A DNA stretch of 64,000 nucleotides from Oceanospirillaceae bacterium (GTDB lineage: Bacteria; Pseudomonadota; Gammaproteobacteria; Pseudomonadales; Balneatricaceae). This document shows, in pieces, positions 45,150 to 54,921 of this stretch. The notes beneath the pieces were generated by a model. The model had not been told where the DNA came from, ran no database searches, and worked only from the letters and a program-made list of their open reading frames with translations. Positions within the stretch are counted from its first letter, which is position 1. Every line of letters starts with the position of its first letter. A program made the position numbers and the translations under genes. The DNA lies in NCBI GenBank assembly GCA_029938085.1, contig JAPYOS010000004.1, forward strand, positions 215,703 through 279,702. Reading direction: 5' to 3'.

Positions 45150-45734
45150 ATGTCAGCTTACCCACAACACCAAATACTCTCAGCACTAGATGACTATTTA
45201 ACAGCGTTTCCACTACCCAACGAACTATGGATATTCGCCTATGGTTCTTTAATGTGGAATCCAGAAATGCAAGTAGTGGACACCCAACAAGGCAAAGTAC
45301 TTGGTCTAAAAAGAGGTTTTAATCTACTATCAACGGTGCACCGAGGCACCGTAGAACACCCAGGTTTGGTATTGTCCCTGCGTGAAGGTGGTGATTGTGA
45401 GGGTCTGGCATTTCGGATTGCAGGTGACACTAAAGAAACAGATTTTAAAAACCTTTGGCTAAGGGAAATGGTGACCATGTTCTACCGGCCCCATATGTGC
45501 CAAGTAGTCACAGGTAACGGCGTAGTGAATGCCATCACCTTTGTGGCAGATCAACAACATGAACAATTTGTTGATTATGACCCAGCTCAATGCGCGCAAA
45601 TGATTGCTCAAGCCCACGGTGGTCGCGGCAGCAACATTGAGTATTTTAACAATACCCAGCAGCAGCTTAATCATCTCAACATCAAAGACCCACTGTTTAG
45701 TGAGATTGCGGCCCACTGGCCCAATCCTGTCTAG
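45150..45734 (+). CDS. ChaC-like gamma-glutamylcyclotransferase
   Basis: A 194-residue protein with IFAYGSLMWNPEM at about residue 28 and FNLLSTVHRGTVEHPGLVLSLREGG, typical of the ChaC group, which releases 5-oxoproline from glutathione. LWLREM supplies the expected catalytic Glu position. It is more ChaC-like than the homologue at 2773-3369. A REP-like element follows its stop. Confidence 0.85.
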   Translation: MSAYPQHQILSALDDYLTAFPLPNELWIFAYGSLMWNPEMQVVDTQQGKVLGLKRGFNLLSTVHRGTVEHPGLVLSLREGGDCEGLAFRIAGDTKETDFKNLWLREMVTMFYRPHMCQVVTGNGVVNAITFVADQQHEQFVDYDPAQCAQMIAQAHGGRGSNIEYFNNTQQQLNHLNIKDPLFSEIAAHWPNPV

Positions 45735-45744
45735 CGCAACGGTC

Positions 45745-45850
45745 CTGTCTTTCCGGCGTAGGCGTAGGCCGAAATCTACTCCAACACAGTGAGATCCTGA
45801 CCTTCGTCAGGATGACGCTTTGGCACGTCTGGATAATGGTTTGGCACATC
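45745..45850. repeat. REP-like element pair
   Basis: TTTCCGGC and GCCGAAA flank a GTAGGCGTAG loop (45750-45774), and perfect arms ATCCTGAC and GTCAGGAT surround CTTC (45794-45813). Two degenerate TTTGGCACxTCxGxATxA copies follow. Same stem order as in the 13803-13844 cluster, between convergent genes. Confidence 0.72.
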
Positions 45851-45863
45851 AGAATGACAAGGC

Positions 45864-46115
45864 TCACCCAGGTTTTTTGGGTACTTGTTCTAACTCATAA
45901 ATCGACTCGCCCACTTGCTCCAACTGCTGTTGCAGTATGGCTTGGGCATCATAAATACCACGATTATAGAAAAACGGACCCATGGTTTCACTGATGAAAT
46001 CGAGCATAAACTGAGCTTCAAAACTGCCGAGCGCTCGGTCTAACTCAGTATCACAATAGTCTTGTAAACGACCAATGAGGTCTGCTTTTTCTTCGGCGTT
46101 AAATTCAATGCTCAT
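45864..46115 (-). CDS. DUF2164-family protein
   Basis: About 83 residues starting at ATG 46115 inside the last codons of the MarR-type gene, giving an 11-base overlap. FNAEEKADLIGRLQDYCDTELDRALGSFEAQFMLDFISETMGPFFYNRGIYDAQAIL matches the conserved DUF2164 pattern, including the GPFFYNRGI block. Function is unknown. It is probably translated with the regulator. A REP-like element lies beyond it. Confidence 0.83.
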   Translation of the reverse strand: MSIEFNAEEKADLIGRLQDYCDTELDRALGSFEAQFMLDFISETMGPFFYNRGIYDAQAILQQQLEQVGESIYELEQVPKKPG

Positions 46116-46569
46116 GGCTAGGGTCCAATTTATCAATAATGTGAGCTAACTGCGCTACTTCATCTTTACTTAACTTACTTAAGAAATCGTCTTCCCACCT
46201 TTGAACTTTTGGCACCATGTCTTCAAACAAGCACCGGCCTTGGGGCGAAAAGCTTAATAGCACGGCACGTTTGTCGTTCTTGTCTGGTGTGGTTTGTAAG
46301 TGTTCGAGGTCCACTAGCCCACTTACGGCACGGGAAACCTTCACCTTGTCCATGTAGGTCATGGCACAGATTTGTTTAGCAGTCAGCCGTTCATGCTGAC
46401 CCAACAAGGCCATCACCCGCCATTGAGAGCGATTTATACCATAGGCGTCTGCGTATATAGTCGCTAGCGATGACCCCACATTGTGAGCTAAACGATTCAG
46501 TCGATAAGGCAAAAATCGATCTAAGTTTAGACGAGTGTTAGGCGGGCTTTTGGGTGCTGATTGAGTCAT
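46105..46569 (-). CDS. MarR-family regulator
   Basis: A 154-residue winged-HTH repressor-type protein. The winged helix is seen in INRSQWRVMALLGQHERLTAKQICAMTYMDKVKVSRAVSGLVDLEHLQTTPDKNDKRAVLLSFSPQG. It is divergent from maiA, with about 80 bases between. The strand near 46580 holds GTTGCATAAGTAAC, an imperfect dyad that might be its site. Control of maiA is inferred from the arrangement. Confidence 0.85.
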   Translation of the reverse strand: MTQSAPKSPPNTRLNLDRFLPYRLNRLAHNVGSSLATIYADAYGINRSQWRVMALLGQHERLTAKQICAMTYMDKVKVSRAVSGLVDLEHLQTTPDKNDKRAVLLSFSPQGRCLFEDMVPKVQRWEDDFLSKLSKDEVAQLAHIIDKLDPSHEH

Positions 46570-46648
46570 TAAAAAGTCAGATTAGTTGCATAAGTAACAG
46601 TGTCTGCTAGCATAGATACATAACCTCTTCGCAGCAAGCTAAATCAAT

Positions 46649-47272
46649 ATGTCTAAATCTATCACACTATATGATTACCCAAAATCTTCCGCCGCTTACC
46701 GTGTGCGTATCGCCCTCAACTTAAAGGATATCGATTACCAATCGGTAAAAGTTGACTTACTGGCAAAAGACCAAACCAGTCACTTTTACCTTGCCACTAA
46801 CCCGCAGGGTCTAGTGCCAAGCCTAGTGGTGGGTGACCAGGTGATTAGCCAATCCTTAGCCATTATCGAGTGGCTTGAGGAAACCTACCCGCTACACCCG
46901 TTATTACCCTCTAACCCTATAGAGAAAGCGCAACTTAGAGCACAAAGCTACGCCATTGTAGCCGACACCCACCCACTCAATAACTTACGCGTGCTTAACT
47001 ACCTTGTTACTGAACTTGGTCACGATAACACAGAAAAAATGGCTTGGTACCACCACTGGATTAAGTTAACTTTTGCCGCCCTAGAAGTACAGTTAAGCGA
47101 ATCTTTACTCTCCAACACCGCCAACCTTCTCGACACAGTACTCGTGCCCCAAGTATTCAATGCCCATCGTTTTGCTATCGACATGACGCCCTATCCAACC
47201 ATCCAACAGCGTGTTGACTGGTGCAACCAACAACCTGCATTTGAGAAGGCCCACCCAGACCAATGTAGTTAG
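46649..47272 (+). CDS. maiA: Maleylacetoacetate isomerase (zeta-class GST)
   Basis: A 207-residue enzyme that isomerises maleylacetoacetate to fumarylacetoacetate with glutathione in tyrosine/homogentisate degradation. The zeta signature SSAAYRVRIALNLK is at residues 13-26, and NPQGLVPSLVVG, QSLAIIEWLEE, and LVPQVFNAHRFAIDM are typical. The usual segment before LVPQV (about FCxGDxPTLAD) is shortened. No homogentisate dioxygenase or fumarylacetoacetase is nearby. The aromatic aminotransferase at 53581-54774 would be an early step of the same pathway. Confidence 0.87.
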   Translation: MSKSITLYDYPKSSAAYRVRIALNLKDIDYQSVKVDLLAKDQTSHFYLATNPQGLVPSLVVGDQVISQSLAIIEWLEETYPLHPLLPSNPIEKAQLRAQSYAIVADTHPLNNLRVLNYLVTELGHDNTEKMAWYHHWIKLTFAALEVQLSESLLSNTANLLDTVLVPQVFNAHRFAIDMTPYPTIQQRVDWCNQQPAFEKAHPDQCS

Positions 47273-48459
47273 CTCAGCGGGCTGCGCCATTCTTGGCCTG
47301 GCACTGGATGAGACGGCACCCATCGAGCAAGCACCAAGGACACACACGCCATGGCGGCGCCCAACATAAACACCGCCATGGGCGATACCAGCCACAACAC
47401 ACCCATAATAGCGGGTAGCACAACGGCCGCAATGTGATTAATAGTAAACGACACGCCCGCAGTGGACGCAATGTCGGCAGGATCTGCTATTTTTTGAAAG
47501 TAGGTCTTTTGGGCTATAGCCATGGCAAATAACACATGGTCAAACATATACAAAGCCACCGCCAACGGTGCCCAGTCAACAAAGCCATAGGCTAAAAACA
47601 CCAGCACTAAACCCATGTACTCCAAGGTGAGTGCCCGTCGCTCTCCCCAGCGGGACACTAAGGCGCCAATTTTGGGTGCTAACCACATGCTCAGCAAACC
47701 ATTACCCAAAAACATCAAAGCAATTTCGTCAGCTCCAAAGTTAAAGCGCTGCACCATTAACAAGGCCGCAAACACGACGAATATCTGGCGGCGAGCACCG
47801 CCCATAAACACCAAGGCGTAGTACAAACTGTAGCGTTTTCTAAGCACTAATTTTTTGGTTTGTTGCACTTTGGATTGATAGGGAGGAAAGGTTAACAAGG
47901 CCACTAAAGCCAAGCTTACCGTCACGCCACCACCAAACACATAGACCCATATCACAGGCAACATAAACACTTGTAATGCCAGCCAAACCCAAGCGTAGGC
48001 CAACAACGAAGCAGCCGAACCTATGGCCATTAACCGTCCCAACTGCACCGGTGCTTCTTCTAAGCTAAACCACTGCAACGCCAAAGATTGTTTTACCGTT
48101 TCGTAATAATGAAAGCCTATCGACATGAGCATGGTGGTGATTAACAAACCCGTAAAAGTAGGCAAAAATCCGGTGAGGGCGGTGCCCACTCCTAACATAA
48201 GCAAGGACCAAATCGCCAATCTTTGCTCGGCAATAATTAGCAATAAAAACACTACGCCAAAGGCCAAAAAGCCCGGCACTTCTCTCCACGACTGCAACAC
48301 CCCGATGTGGGCGCCGTTTAAGCCGCCCTGCTCTATGGCAAAATTATTGAAAAGGGCCATCCACACACCAAAACTAAAGGGCATGGCAAAGGTCATGAGG
48401 CGCAATAAACGTGTGGGGTTGGGTTGAGATAAATTCAACAATGAAAGTGAACGGGTCAT
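47269..48459 (-). CDS. MFS transporter
   Basis: A 396-residue twelve-helix carrier. FAMPFSFGVWMALFNNFAIEQGG is the first helix and YMFDHVLFAMAIAQKTYFQKIADPADIASTAGVSFTINHIAAVVLPAIMGVLWL is the second-half signature. This is the type annotated as an MFS transporter of unknown substrate with the conserved D-hv-h-YFQKIA block. It overlaps the maiA end by four bases on the other strand. Role unknown. Confidence 0.85.
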   Translation of the reverse strand: MTRSLSLLNLSQPNPTRLLRLMTFAMPFSFGVWMALFNNFAIEQGGLNGAHIGVLQSWREVPGFLAFGVVFLLLIIAEQRLAIWSLLMLGVGTALTGFLPTFTGLLITTMLMSIGFHYYETVKQSLALQWFSLEEAPVQLGRLMAIGSAASLLAYAWVWLALQVFMLPVIWVYVFGGGVTVSLALVALLTFPPYQSKVQQTKKLVLRKRYSLYYALVFMGGARRQIFVVFAALLMVQRFNFGADEIALMFLGNGLLSMWLAPKIGALVSRWGERRALTLEYMGLVLVFLAYGFVDWAPLAVALYMFDHVLFAMAIAQKTYFQKIADPADIASTAGVSFTINHIAAVVLPAIMGVLWLVSPMAVFMLGAAMACVSLVLARWVPSHPVPGQEWRSPLS

Positions 48460-48628
48460 AGGGCTTTACGCTCAGGTGCGCGGATCTCAAGGACGGTGAT
48501 AGTGCTAACGATGGCGCCAAACCAAAGTGACATAAGAGGGTGCTAAACTAGTCTAAAAACCAATAAATTGCACGTATAAATAGTGACGCCGAGTTATTAG
48601 CAGGGTTAAATTCGGCGCCGGTATTCCA

Positions 48629-48868
48629 CTAACCCTTTTTGAATCGGCCAACAACATAGAGTAGCAAGGCCGCTCCGACTGTAGCAGTGATCACTGCGCC
48701 AATAAACCCGCCGGTGCTGATACTTAGAAAGGTAAACAAAAAACCACCGATATAAGCGCCTATAATGCCGACTACAACATTAGCAATGAGGCTCATGCTA
48801 CTGCCCATAAGCTTACCCGCCAACCAACCTGCAAGTGCTCCAATCAACAAAAATACAATAAAGCCCAT
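48629..48868 (-). CDS. GlsB/YeaQ/YmgE-family small membrane protein
   Basis: A 79-residue inner-membrane protein of three helices (IVFLLIGALAGWLAGKLMG, LIANVVVGIIGAYIGGFLF, GAVITATVGAALLLYVVG). It fits the transglycosylase-associated family, whose members are stress-induced; biochemistry is unclear. A putative ribosome site GGAG precedes ATG 48868. Stand-alone gene divergent from the ABC exporter gene. Confidence 0.9.
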   Translation of the reverse strand: MGFIVFLLIGALAGWLAGKLMGSSMSLIANVVVGIIGAYIGGFLFTFLSISTGGFIGAVITATVGAALLLYVVGRFKKG

Positions 48869-49010
48869 AGTCTAATCTCCGTTATTAATTATTTTATTAA
48901 CCCACAAAACCGTGAATTCATTAAAAGTTAGACTATGAACCCTGATTGTGCCAATTGAAAACGACTATTTACTCCCTATATACTGCTATAGATCCTGCAA
49001 AGAGAAGACT

Positions 49011-50786
49011 ATGAACAACGACACCGATAGCCAAAAAACGCCGCCAAATAAACAAGACCTTCGTTTACTTCTACGCTTATTACCCTTTATTACGCCGTAT
49101 AAAAAAATGGTGTTTGGCGCTATGTTAGCCCTTATCGTCACTGCGGGCGTGTCGCTAGCGCTGGGCCAAGGTATTCGTTTACTCATTGACCAAGGTTTTG
49201 ATTCTTCGGACCCAAGTCGCTTAAACCAAGCCATGATGGTGCTAGCGGTGATTACAGTATTGATGGCGGCCGGTACTTTCACGCGCTTTTATTTAGTTTC
49301 GTGGCTCGGCGAACGCGTGAGCAACGACGTTCGGCTGGCCGTATTTAACCACCTACTCACCCTTGATCCTTATTACTTTGAAGTCAATCGTAGCGGCGAG
49401 ATTAACGCCCGCCTCACCACCGACACCACCTTGTTACAATCCATTATTGGTTCCTCCATTTCCATGGCTTTACGCAACAGCCTCACTTTTGTGGGTGGTT
49501 TAGTGATGATGTTAATTACCAACCACAAATTAGCCCTCATTGTATTAACCAGCGTGCCATTAGTGATCTTTCCCATGATGTGGTACGGGCGCAGGGTGCG
49601 AAAATTATCCCGTTTGAGCCAAGACCGCGTGGCCAATATTGGCACCTATGCCGGCGAAATTGTACAAAACATTAAAATAGTACAGAGTTTTACCCGCGAA
49701 AAAGAAGAAACCAAAGCTTTTGGCGCAGAAGTAGAAAAAGCCTTTAACGTTGCCAAAAAACGCATATTGCAACGCTCCATACTCATTGTAGTAGCCATGG
49801 CCTTAGTCTTCACTGGCCTTTCTAGCATGATTTGGGTAGGCGCTCAGGACGTGGCCAGTGGCGCCATTAGTTCCGGTGAATTGGCGGCGTTTGTATTTTA
49901 CGCCTTGATGGTGGCCATGGCTGTGGCTACTATTTCGGAAGTGTATGGCGAGCTTCAACGAGCCGCCGGCGCCACCGAACGCTTATTAGAATTGTTGGCC
50001 GAAGAAGCCGACATTAGTAGCCCACAACAAGCGCAACCCCTGCCCGACGGCGCCTTGGCACTGGCGTTTGATGAGGTCAGCTTTAGCTACCCATCACGAC
50101 CCGACCAAGTAGCGCTAGACGATGTTAGTTTTGAAGTTAAAGCCGGAGAAACAGTGGCCATCGTTGGGCCTTCCGGCGCGGGCAAAAGCACCTTATTTGA
50201 ATTACTGCAACGCTTTTACGACCCTAAACAAGGCCACATTAGTATAGCTGGACATCAACTCACTCACCTCAACCCCACAGATTTACGTAGCCATTTAGGT
50301 TTAGTACCACAACAACCGACCCTATTTAGCGCTGACGTGGCTCATAATATTCGTTATGGCGACCCCAGTGCCAGCCAAGACAAAGTGGTAGCAGCGGCTC
50401 ATAAAGCCTACGCTAGTGAATTTATTGACCGTTTACCGGAAGGTTATGACAGCTACCTAGGCGAACAAGGGGTACGCTTGTCCGGTGGCCAGCGGCAACG
50501 TATAGCTATTGCGCGTGCCATGCTTAAGGACCCATCCATTTTATTGCTCGACGAAGCCACCAGCGCCCTAGACGCCGACAGCGAGCAAAAAGTGCAATCC
50601 GCTCTGCAGGAGTTGATGCAAGGCCGTACCACACTGATTATTGCCCATCGTTTAGCCACGGTGATGCATGCCGATCGCATAATGCTTTTTAATGAAGGTC
50701 GCTTAGAGGCGCAAGGCACTCATCAGCAACTGCTTGAGTCGTCTAAGCTCTACAAACGCCTTAGCCAATTACAGTTCAACCACTAG
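49011..50786 (+). CDS. ABC exporter, MsbA/multidrug type
   Basis: A 591-residue half-transporter, with a six-helix membrane domain at about residues 25-310 and the ATPase domain after. Walker A is VGPSGAGKSTLFELL, Q-loop VPQQPTLFSADV, signature VRLSGGQRQRIAIARAML, Walker B ILLLDEATSALDADSE, H-loop IIAHRLAT. The frame is open from 48948, but ATG 49011 after AGAGAAG is the natural start. Works as homodimer. Likely lipid or drug efflux; no substrate is visible. The next gene, a kinase-fold protein, starts 10 bases behind it. Confidence 0.9.
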   Translation: MNNDTDSQKTPPNKQDLRLLLRLLPFITPYKKMVFGAMLALIVTAGVSLALGQGIRLLIDQGFDSSDPSRLNQAMMVLAVITVLMAAGTFTRFYLVSWLGERVSNDVRLAVFNHLLTLDPYYFEVNRSGEINARLTTDTTLLQSIIGSSISMALRNSLTFVGGLVMMLITNHKLALIVLTSVPLVIFPMMWYGRRVRKLSRLSQDRVANIGTYAGEIVQNIKIVQSFTREKEETKAFGAEVEKAFNVAKKRILQRSILIVVAMALVFTGLSSMIWVGAQDVASGAISSGELAAFVFYALMVAMAVATISEVYGELQRAAGATERLLELLAEEADISSPQQAQPLPDGALALAFDEVSFSYPSRPDQVALDDVSFEVKAGETVAIVGPSGAGKSTLFELLQRFYDPKQGHISIAGHQLTHLNPTDLRSHLGLVPQQPTLFSADVAHNIRYGDPSASQDKVVAAAHKAYASEFIDRLPEGYDSYLGEQGVRLSGGQRQRIAIARAMLKDPSILLLDEATSALDADSEQKVQSALQELMQGRTTLIIAHRLATVMHADRIMLFNEGRLEAQGTHQQLLESSKLYKRLSQLQFNH

Positions 50787-50796
50787 CCGAGCGACT

Positions 50797-51858
50797 ATGA
50801 GCACCTCTAACCGCCCCACCCTTGCCGCCATTGAAACTCTGCTACGAAACGGTTATTGGGATAGAACTGAAATTATTCGTATGGCCGATTCGAGCCTGCG
50901 GGTGCGCAAGCAATCTAAAGGCCATGAATCTTCGGGCCCTTGGGGACAAGATAACCTGCGCGCCGAAGCCATATACTTACAAGAGCTAGAGCCCCACTTG
51001 CTGGATTTATTTCCACGCTTAATCGCGTCGTGGCAACAGCCTGCCCCCGGTTACGACATGGCCTATATGACTGACCACGTGGATGTTGCGCAACTGGTGC
51101 GGAAGCAAACCTTCAATCAGCAACAAAGCAATGAGTTTCAAGCTCACCTAGGTAAACGTGTATTTGGCCAGCTACACACCCCATACCTGAGCCTTTCTAG
51201 CCTTGCAGAAAACGTAGTTTCTACCTTACAACAGGCAGCCCAAACCCTTAACGACCATGACCAGCTACAGTGCTTAACCACACCGTCTATGTGTATTAAT
51301 GGCCAGCGTTGTCGAGACTTGGCTACCAACACCTCCAGCCTCATACAACAGAAAACCTTGGTTCATAGCTTAGATGCCGAGCCCCAAGTGCGTTTGCATG
51401 GTGATTTATTTTTAGAAAACATTCTGCTACCGCAAACCTCAGAACACCCCCACTGGCCCACACAGTTGGTGCTTATTGATCCAGTATCGGTGGCTGGCAT
51501 GAGCGCTGGGCACCCACTATTTGATCTCGCTAAATATGAGTCTTATGCCAGTGGTGAATTGCCAGCGATGCGCCGTGGGCACATACGTGTAGAAGGCATG
51601 GGCAACACCCATGCTGACTTTAGTTTTGCTATAGATTGGCAAGACGAGCAGATGCAGCCGTATAAGGCCATTAACTGGCATACGGCCTTACGTCAGTCTT
51701 ACATCAGCCACCATGGACCAATAGACCCGGCCATGTATGCCTTGTTAGAAGCCTATTTTGCAGCCGCCATGATATTGTGTACCAACGGCGTAGAACAACA
51801 GGCACGCGCTTTAAAGGCCATCCTTAGCTTGCAGGTCGCATGGTCTTTAGTAGCGTAA
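50797..51858 (+). CDS. APH-like phosphotransferase
   Basis: A 353-residue kinase-fold protein with the catalytic loop VRLHGDLFLENILLP (HGDxxxxN) and the metal site VLIDPVSVAG, where IDP takes the place of the usual DF/DW. LAKYESYASGE follows. Start ATG 50797; the frame reaches back into the exporter gene. It is probably co-transcribed with the exporter. Substrate unknown (sugar, choline, aminoglycoside-like). Its 3' end overlaps the YedI-like gene on the other strand by 35 bases. Confidence 0.7.
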   Translation: MSTSNRPTLAAIETLLRNGYWDRTEIIRMADSSLRVRKQSKGHESSGPWGQDNLRAEAIYLQELEPHLLDLFPRLIASWQQPAPGYDMAYMTDHVDVAQLVRKQTFNQQQSNEFQAHLGKRVFGQLHTPYLSLSSLAENVVSTLQQAAQTLNDHDQLQCLTTPSMCINGQRCRDLATNTSSLIQQKTLVHSLDAEPQVRLHGDLFLENILLPQTSEHPHWPTQLVLIDPVSVAGMSAGHPLFDLAKYESYASGELPAMRRGHIRVEGMGNTHADFSFAIDWQDEQMQPYKAINWHTALRQSYISHHGPIDPAMYALLEAYFAAAMILCTNGVEQQARALKAILSLQVAWSLVA

Positions 51859-52720
51859 TAATAGCCAGCACCAGCGCGCCTGCCACCAAACCTACACCCA
51901 TATTGGCTAACTGAGTCCACCAAGTTGTTAACGGCTCTATCCAATGATGCAACCAAGGCCAACCGTGGGCCAATATGCCACCACCCACAAGGAACATGGC
52001 CAAGGTCCCCACCACTGACAAGGTTTTCATCAACGGTGGTGCAGCATTCACCAAACCATGGCCAAGCCACACACTAAAACGGTTGCTGCTGCCCGTGGCT
52101 TCGCCTTCGAGCAAATACAAACCCACATCGTCCATCTTTACAATGGCAGCTACCAAGCCATACACGCCAAGGGTAAAGAGTAAGGATAAGCTAGAAACAA
52201 TAATCACTTGATTAGCAAACGAGGTATGGGCCACAGAACCCAAAATAATGACTACAATTTCTGCAGACAACACAAAGTCGGTACGGATTGCACCTTTAAT
52301 TTTGGTCCGTTCCAAGGCTAACAAATCGTCTTTGGACAGACGCAACTGATTTACACGGTCTGAGGATGTAGTATTTTTAGGGTGATGAGCTAGCCATTCG
52401 TGTAGCTTTTCGGCGCCTTCGAAACAAAGGTAAGTGCCACCTAACATCAGCACGGGGGTAATAAGCCAAGGCGCATACAAACTCATGAGCAACGCCAGCG
52501 GCACCAAAATCACCTTATTGAGTAACGAACCTTTAGCCACGGCCCAAACCACCGGCAATTCTCGTTCGGCGCGTACGCCAGACACTTGCTCGGCATTAAC
52601 GGCTAAATCATCACCTAGTACACCTGCGGTTTTTTTAGCCGCAACTTTAGATAAAACAGCAATATCGTCCAATAACGCAGCAATGTCATCCAACAATGCC
52701 AACAAACTTGCTCCGGCCAT
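51824..52720 (-). CDS. DUF808/YedI-family membrane protein
   Basis: About 298 residues starting at ATG 52720 (MAGASLLALLDDIAALLDDIAVLSKVAAKKTAGVLGDDLAVNAEQVSGVRAERELPVVW). The start is chosen because the family begins MAGxSLL and AAGGA sits six bases upstream. Several C-terminal helices make it an inner-membrane protein. Function is unknown. It is followed by a head-on phosphotransferase gene. The upstream hydrolase gene ends ten bases before it. Confidence 0.87.
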   Translation of the reverse strand: MAGASLLALLDDIAALLDDIAVLSKVAAKKTAGVLGDDLAVNAEQVSGVRAERELPVVWAVAKGSLLNKVILVPLALLMSLYAPWLITPVLMLGGTYLCFEGAEKLHEWLAHHPKNTTSSDRVNQLRLSKDDLLALERTKIKGAIRTDFVLSAEIVVIILGSVAHTSFANQVIIVSSLSLLFTLGVYGLVAAIVKMDDVGLYLLEGEATGSSNRFSVWLGHGLVNAAPPLMKTLSVVGTLAMFLVGGGILAHGWPWLHHWIEPLTTWWTQLANMGVGLVAGALVLAIITLLKTMRPAS

Positions 52721-52729
52721 AGTCATTCC

Positions 52730-53584
52730 TTAATCAGGCAGCAAACAGTGCCTTATTTGTTGTGCCACCTTTTGCGGCTGCTCCAGCGGCAACAAGTGAC
52801 CCGCGCCATCAAAGTTAACACCACGGGTGTGCTGCCGCAAACCCGGTTGGGGACTCAATGCCTGCCAACGCTTCCAGGCCAAGTCGTCCACGGTATCAGA
52901 GTGTTCACCACGCAGTACACTAATAGGCACCTTGCAGTGTTTGAGGACGCGCCACATGGTGGGCACCGTGCCATACATGATGGCTTCCCAATACTTATCA
53001 TAGAACAACTTAAAGCCATTGCCATCTACCACCACGGCAGCATTGATGTAATGCCACAGTATTGCGTCAGTCAGTTTGGCAAAAACACGTTTGGGTCGAT
53101 GAAAATCAAACGCTTGCTGTAAACTCTCCCATCGATCAGGGCGCCCCATAGCGGTGGCGACAATAGGCACTTTTCGAGTGAGTAGTGATGGCAAAAAACG
53201 TAAAACACGGGTTAAAGTACGGCGTAAAAATACCGGCTCAATCAACACTAATTGACGATAAAGATGGGGTTTTAGTTGCGCGGCTAATACACCCACGTTA
53301 GCACCCATCGAATGTCCAATAAAGGTGACTGGGGCTAACTGATGGTGTTCAATAAAATCGTTTAGGTCGTGCGCCATACGCTGCCAAACGGCGCTAGTTT
53401 TGGCCTGTGCTTGGTATTCTTCTAGAGGGTGCCACAAGGGGCGTAAATGAGGTGCATAAATAGCGTGGTCTTGACCTAGCTCGGCAAACAAGGCGCTATA
53501 AGTGCCAGGGGGAAAACCGTTAGCATGGGCAAACAAAACGGCAGGTGCGCCTTGTTTGCCGTAGCTTTGATAAGGGGTATTCAA
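52730..53584 (-). CDS. Alpha/beta hydrolase
   Basis: A 284-residue hydrolase fold. The oxyanion region is LFAHANGFPPGTYSALF, the nucleophile elbow FIGHSMGANVGVLA with Ser at about 93, the late Asp in RGEHSDTVDD and His in FDGAGHLLPLEQP. Members act on esters or are haloalkane-like; the substrate is not known. It overlaps the aminotransferase stop by four bases and is probably in the same transcription unit. Confidence 0.85.
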   Translation of the reverse strand: MNTPYQSYGKQGAPAVLFAHANGFPPGTYSALFAELGQDHAIYAPHLRPLWHPLEEYQAQAKTSAVWQRMAHDLNDFIEHHQLAPVTFIGHSMGANVGVLAAQLKPHLYRQLVLIEPVFLRRTLTRVLRFLPSLLTRKVPIVATAMGRPDRWESLQQAFDFHRPKRVFAKLTDAILWHYINAAVVVDGNGFKLFYDKYWEAIMYGTVPTMWRVLKHCKVPISVLRGEHSDTVDDLAWKRWQALSPQPGLRQHTRGVNFDGAGHLLPLEQPQKVAQQIRHCLLPD

Positions 53585-54774
53585 AGTACAGCGGCGATCG
53601 ACTTAGCCACGTATGCAATGTTGCGCTGGTTAAGACCAGCCAAGTTGATACGACTAGAGCCAACCAAATATACACTGTGTTCATTCACCAACTTATCCAC
53701 TTGCTCGGCACTCACACCCAAAAAGGAGAACATGCCCGTTTGGCGTTCAATAAAGCTAAAGTCTTGGCTTACGCCTTCTGCTTTAATGGCATCAACTAAC
53801 TGGCTACGCAGATCTTTGATGCGCTTGCGCATGGTTTTAAGTTCATCACGCCACATTTGTTTAAGTTTTGGGTCGGCGAGAATCGTTTCTACCACCAATG
53901 CGCCATGTGAAGGCGGCATTGAATAGTTAGCACGAATAACGCTGTTCATTTGGCCTTGAGCCAAGCTGGCTTGTTGGGCATTGGCCGCAATAATCATGGC
54001 TGTGCCGGTACGCTCGCGGTACAAACCAAAGTTTTTCGAGCAAGAACTGGCAATTACCATTTCTGGCACAGCGTTAGCCATAAGGCGCAATCCTGCAGCA
54101 TCTTCATCCATGCCTTCTCCCAAACCTTGATAGGCAATATCAACGTAAGGTATTAAGCCTTTGGCTAGCACTAAATCTGTAACTGCCTGCCACTGATCTA
54201 AGGATAAATCTGCACCCGATGGGTTGTGGCAGCAGCCATGTAGTAACACCACATCGCCGGCTTGAGCCTGATCTTGTAAGCTATTCACCATGGCATCAAA
54301 GTCAACAGTTTTGGTGGCCCGATTGTAATAGGGATACTCTTTTACCGTAAAGCCAGCGCTTTGCATTACCGCATGATGGTTAGCCCACGTTGGGTTGCCT
54401 AGCCACACCGTGGCATTAGGTGATGCGACGTTAATAAATTCGCCTAACACGCGCAAGGCACCGCTACCACCTGGTGTTTGAGCCACAGCAATACGCTGGT
54501 CGGCCAGTACCGCATGATCGGCACCCAAAGTCACTTGAGCAAGTAACTCACAAAAGCGTTTAGAGCCCGCCATACCTACGTAAGCTTTGGTGTCTTCTTC
54601 TGTTAACAGGCGTTCTTCTGCCCGTGCTACGGCTTCCATAATAGCTGTATGTCCGGTCTCATCTTTGTACACACCCACACCCAAATCAACTTTGTTGGGG
54701 TTGGTATCTTGGCGGAACAACACCGACAAATTAAGAATGGGATCAGCAGGCACAGCGCGCAGCGACTCAAACAT
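53581..54774 (-). CDS. Aspartate/aromatic amino-acid aminotransferase
   Basis: A 397-residue class I aminotransferase (TyrB/AspC group). The N-terminal substrate arm is VPADPILNLSVLFRQD, NPSGADLS is the PLP-binding motif, SCSKNFGLYRERTGT contains the PLP Lys, and SSRINLAGL holds the substrate-carboxylate Arg. Start ATG 54774 with AGGAG upstream; the upstream frame extension is not needed. The enzyme exchanges aromatic or acidic amino acids with 2-oxoglutarate; tyrosine versus aspartate preference is not decided by motif. Confidence 0.9.
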   Translation of the reverse strand: MFESLRAVPADPILNLSVLFRQDTNPNKVDLGVGVYKDETGHTAIMEAVARAEERLLTEEDTKAYVGMAGSKRFCELLAQVTLGADHAVLADQRIAVAQTPGGSGALRVLGEFINVASPNATVWLGNPTWANHHAVMQSAGFTVKEYPYYNRATKTVDFDAMVNSLQDQAQAGDVVLLHGCCHNPSGADLSLDQWQAVTDLVLAKGLIPYVDIAYQGLGEGMDEDAAGLRLMANAVPEMVIASSCSKNFGLYRERTGTAMIIAANAQQASLAQGQMNSVIRANYSMPPSHGALVVETILADPKLKQMWRDELKTMRKRIKDLRSQLVDAIKAEGVSQDFSFIERQTGMFSFLGVSAEQVDKLVNEHSVYLVGSSRINLAGLNQRNIAYVAKSIAAVL

Positions 54775-54921
54775 GAGTAATAGAACTCCTATGAACAATA
54801 ATTAACAATAGAAAACAAAAAAATGAGGGTACTTTAACGATGCTGATTATACGACTTTGACTTTACTAAAACCAGCTCGAACGGGTGATATAACTTGGTA
54901 TATAACAAGTATTTGAAACAT

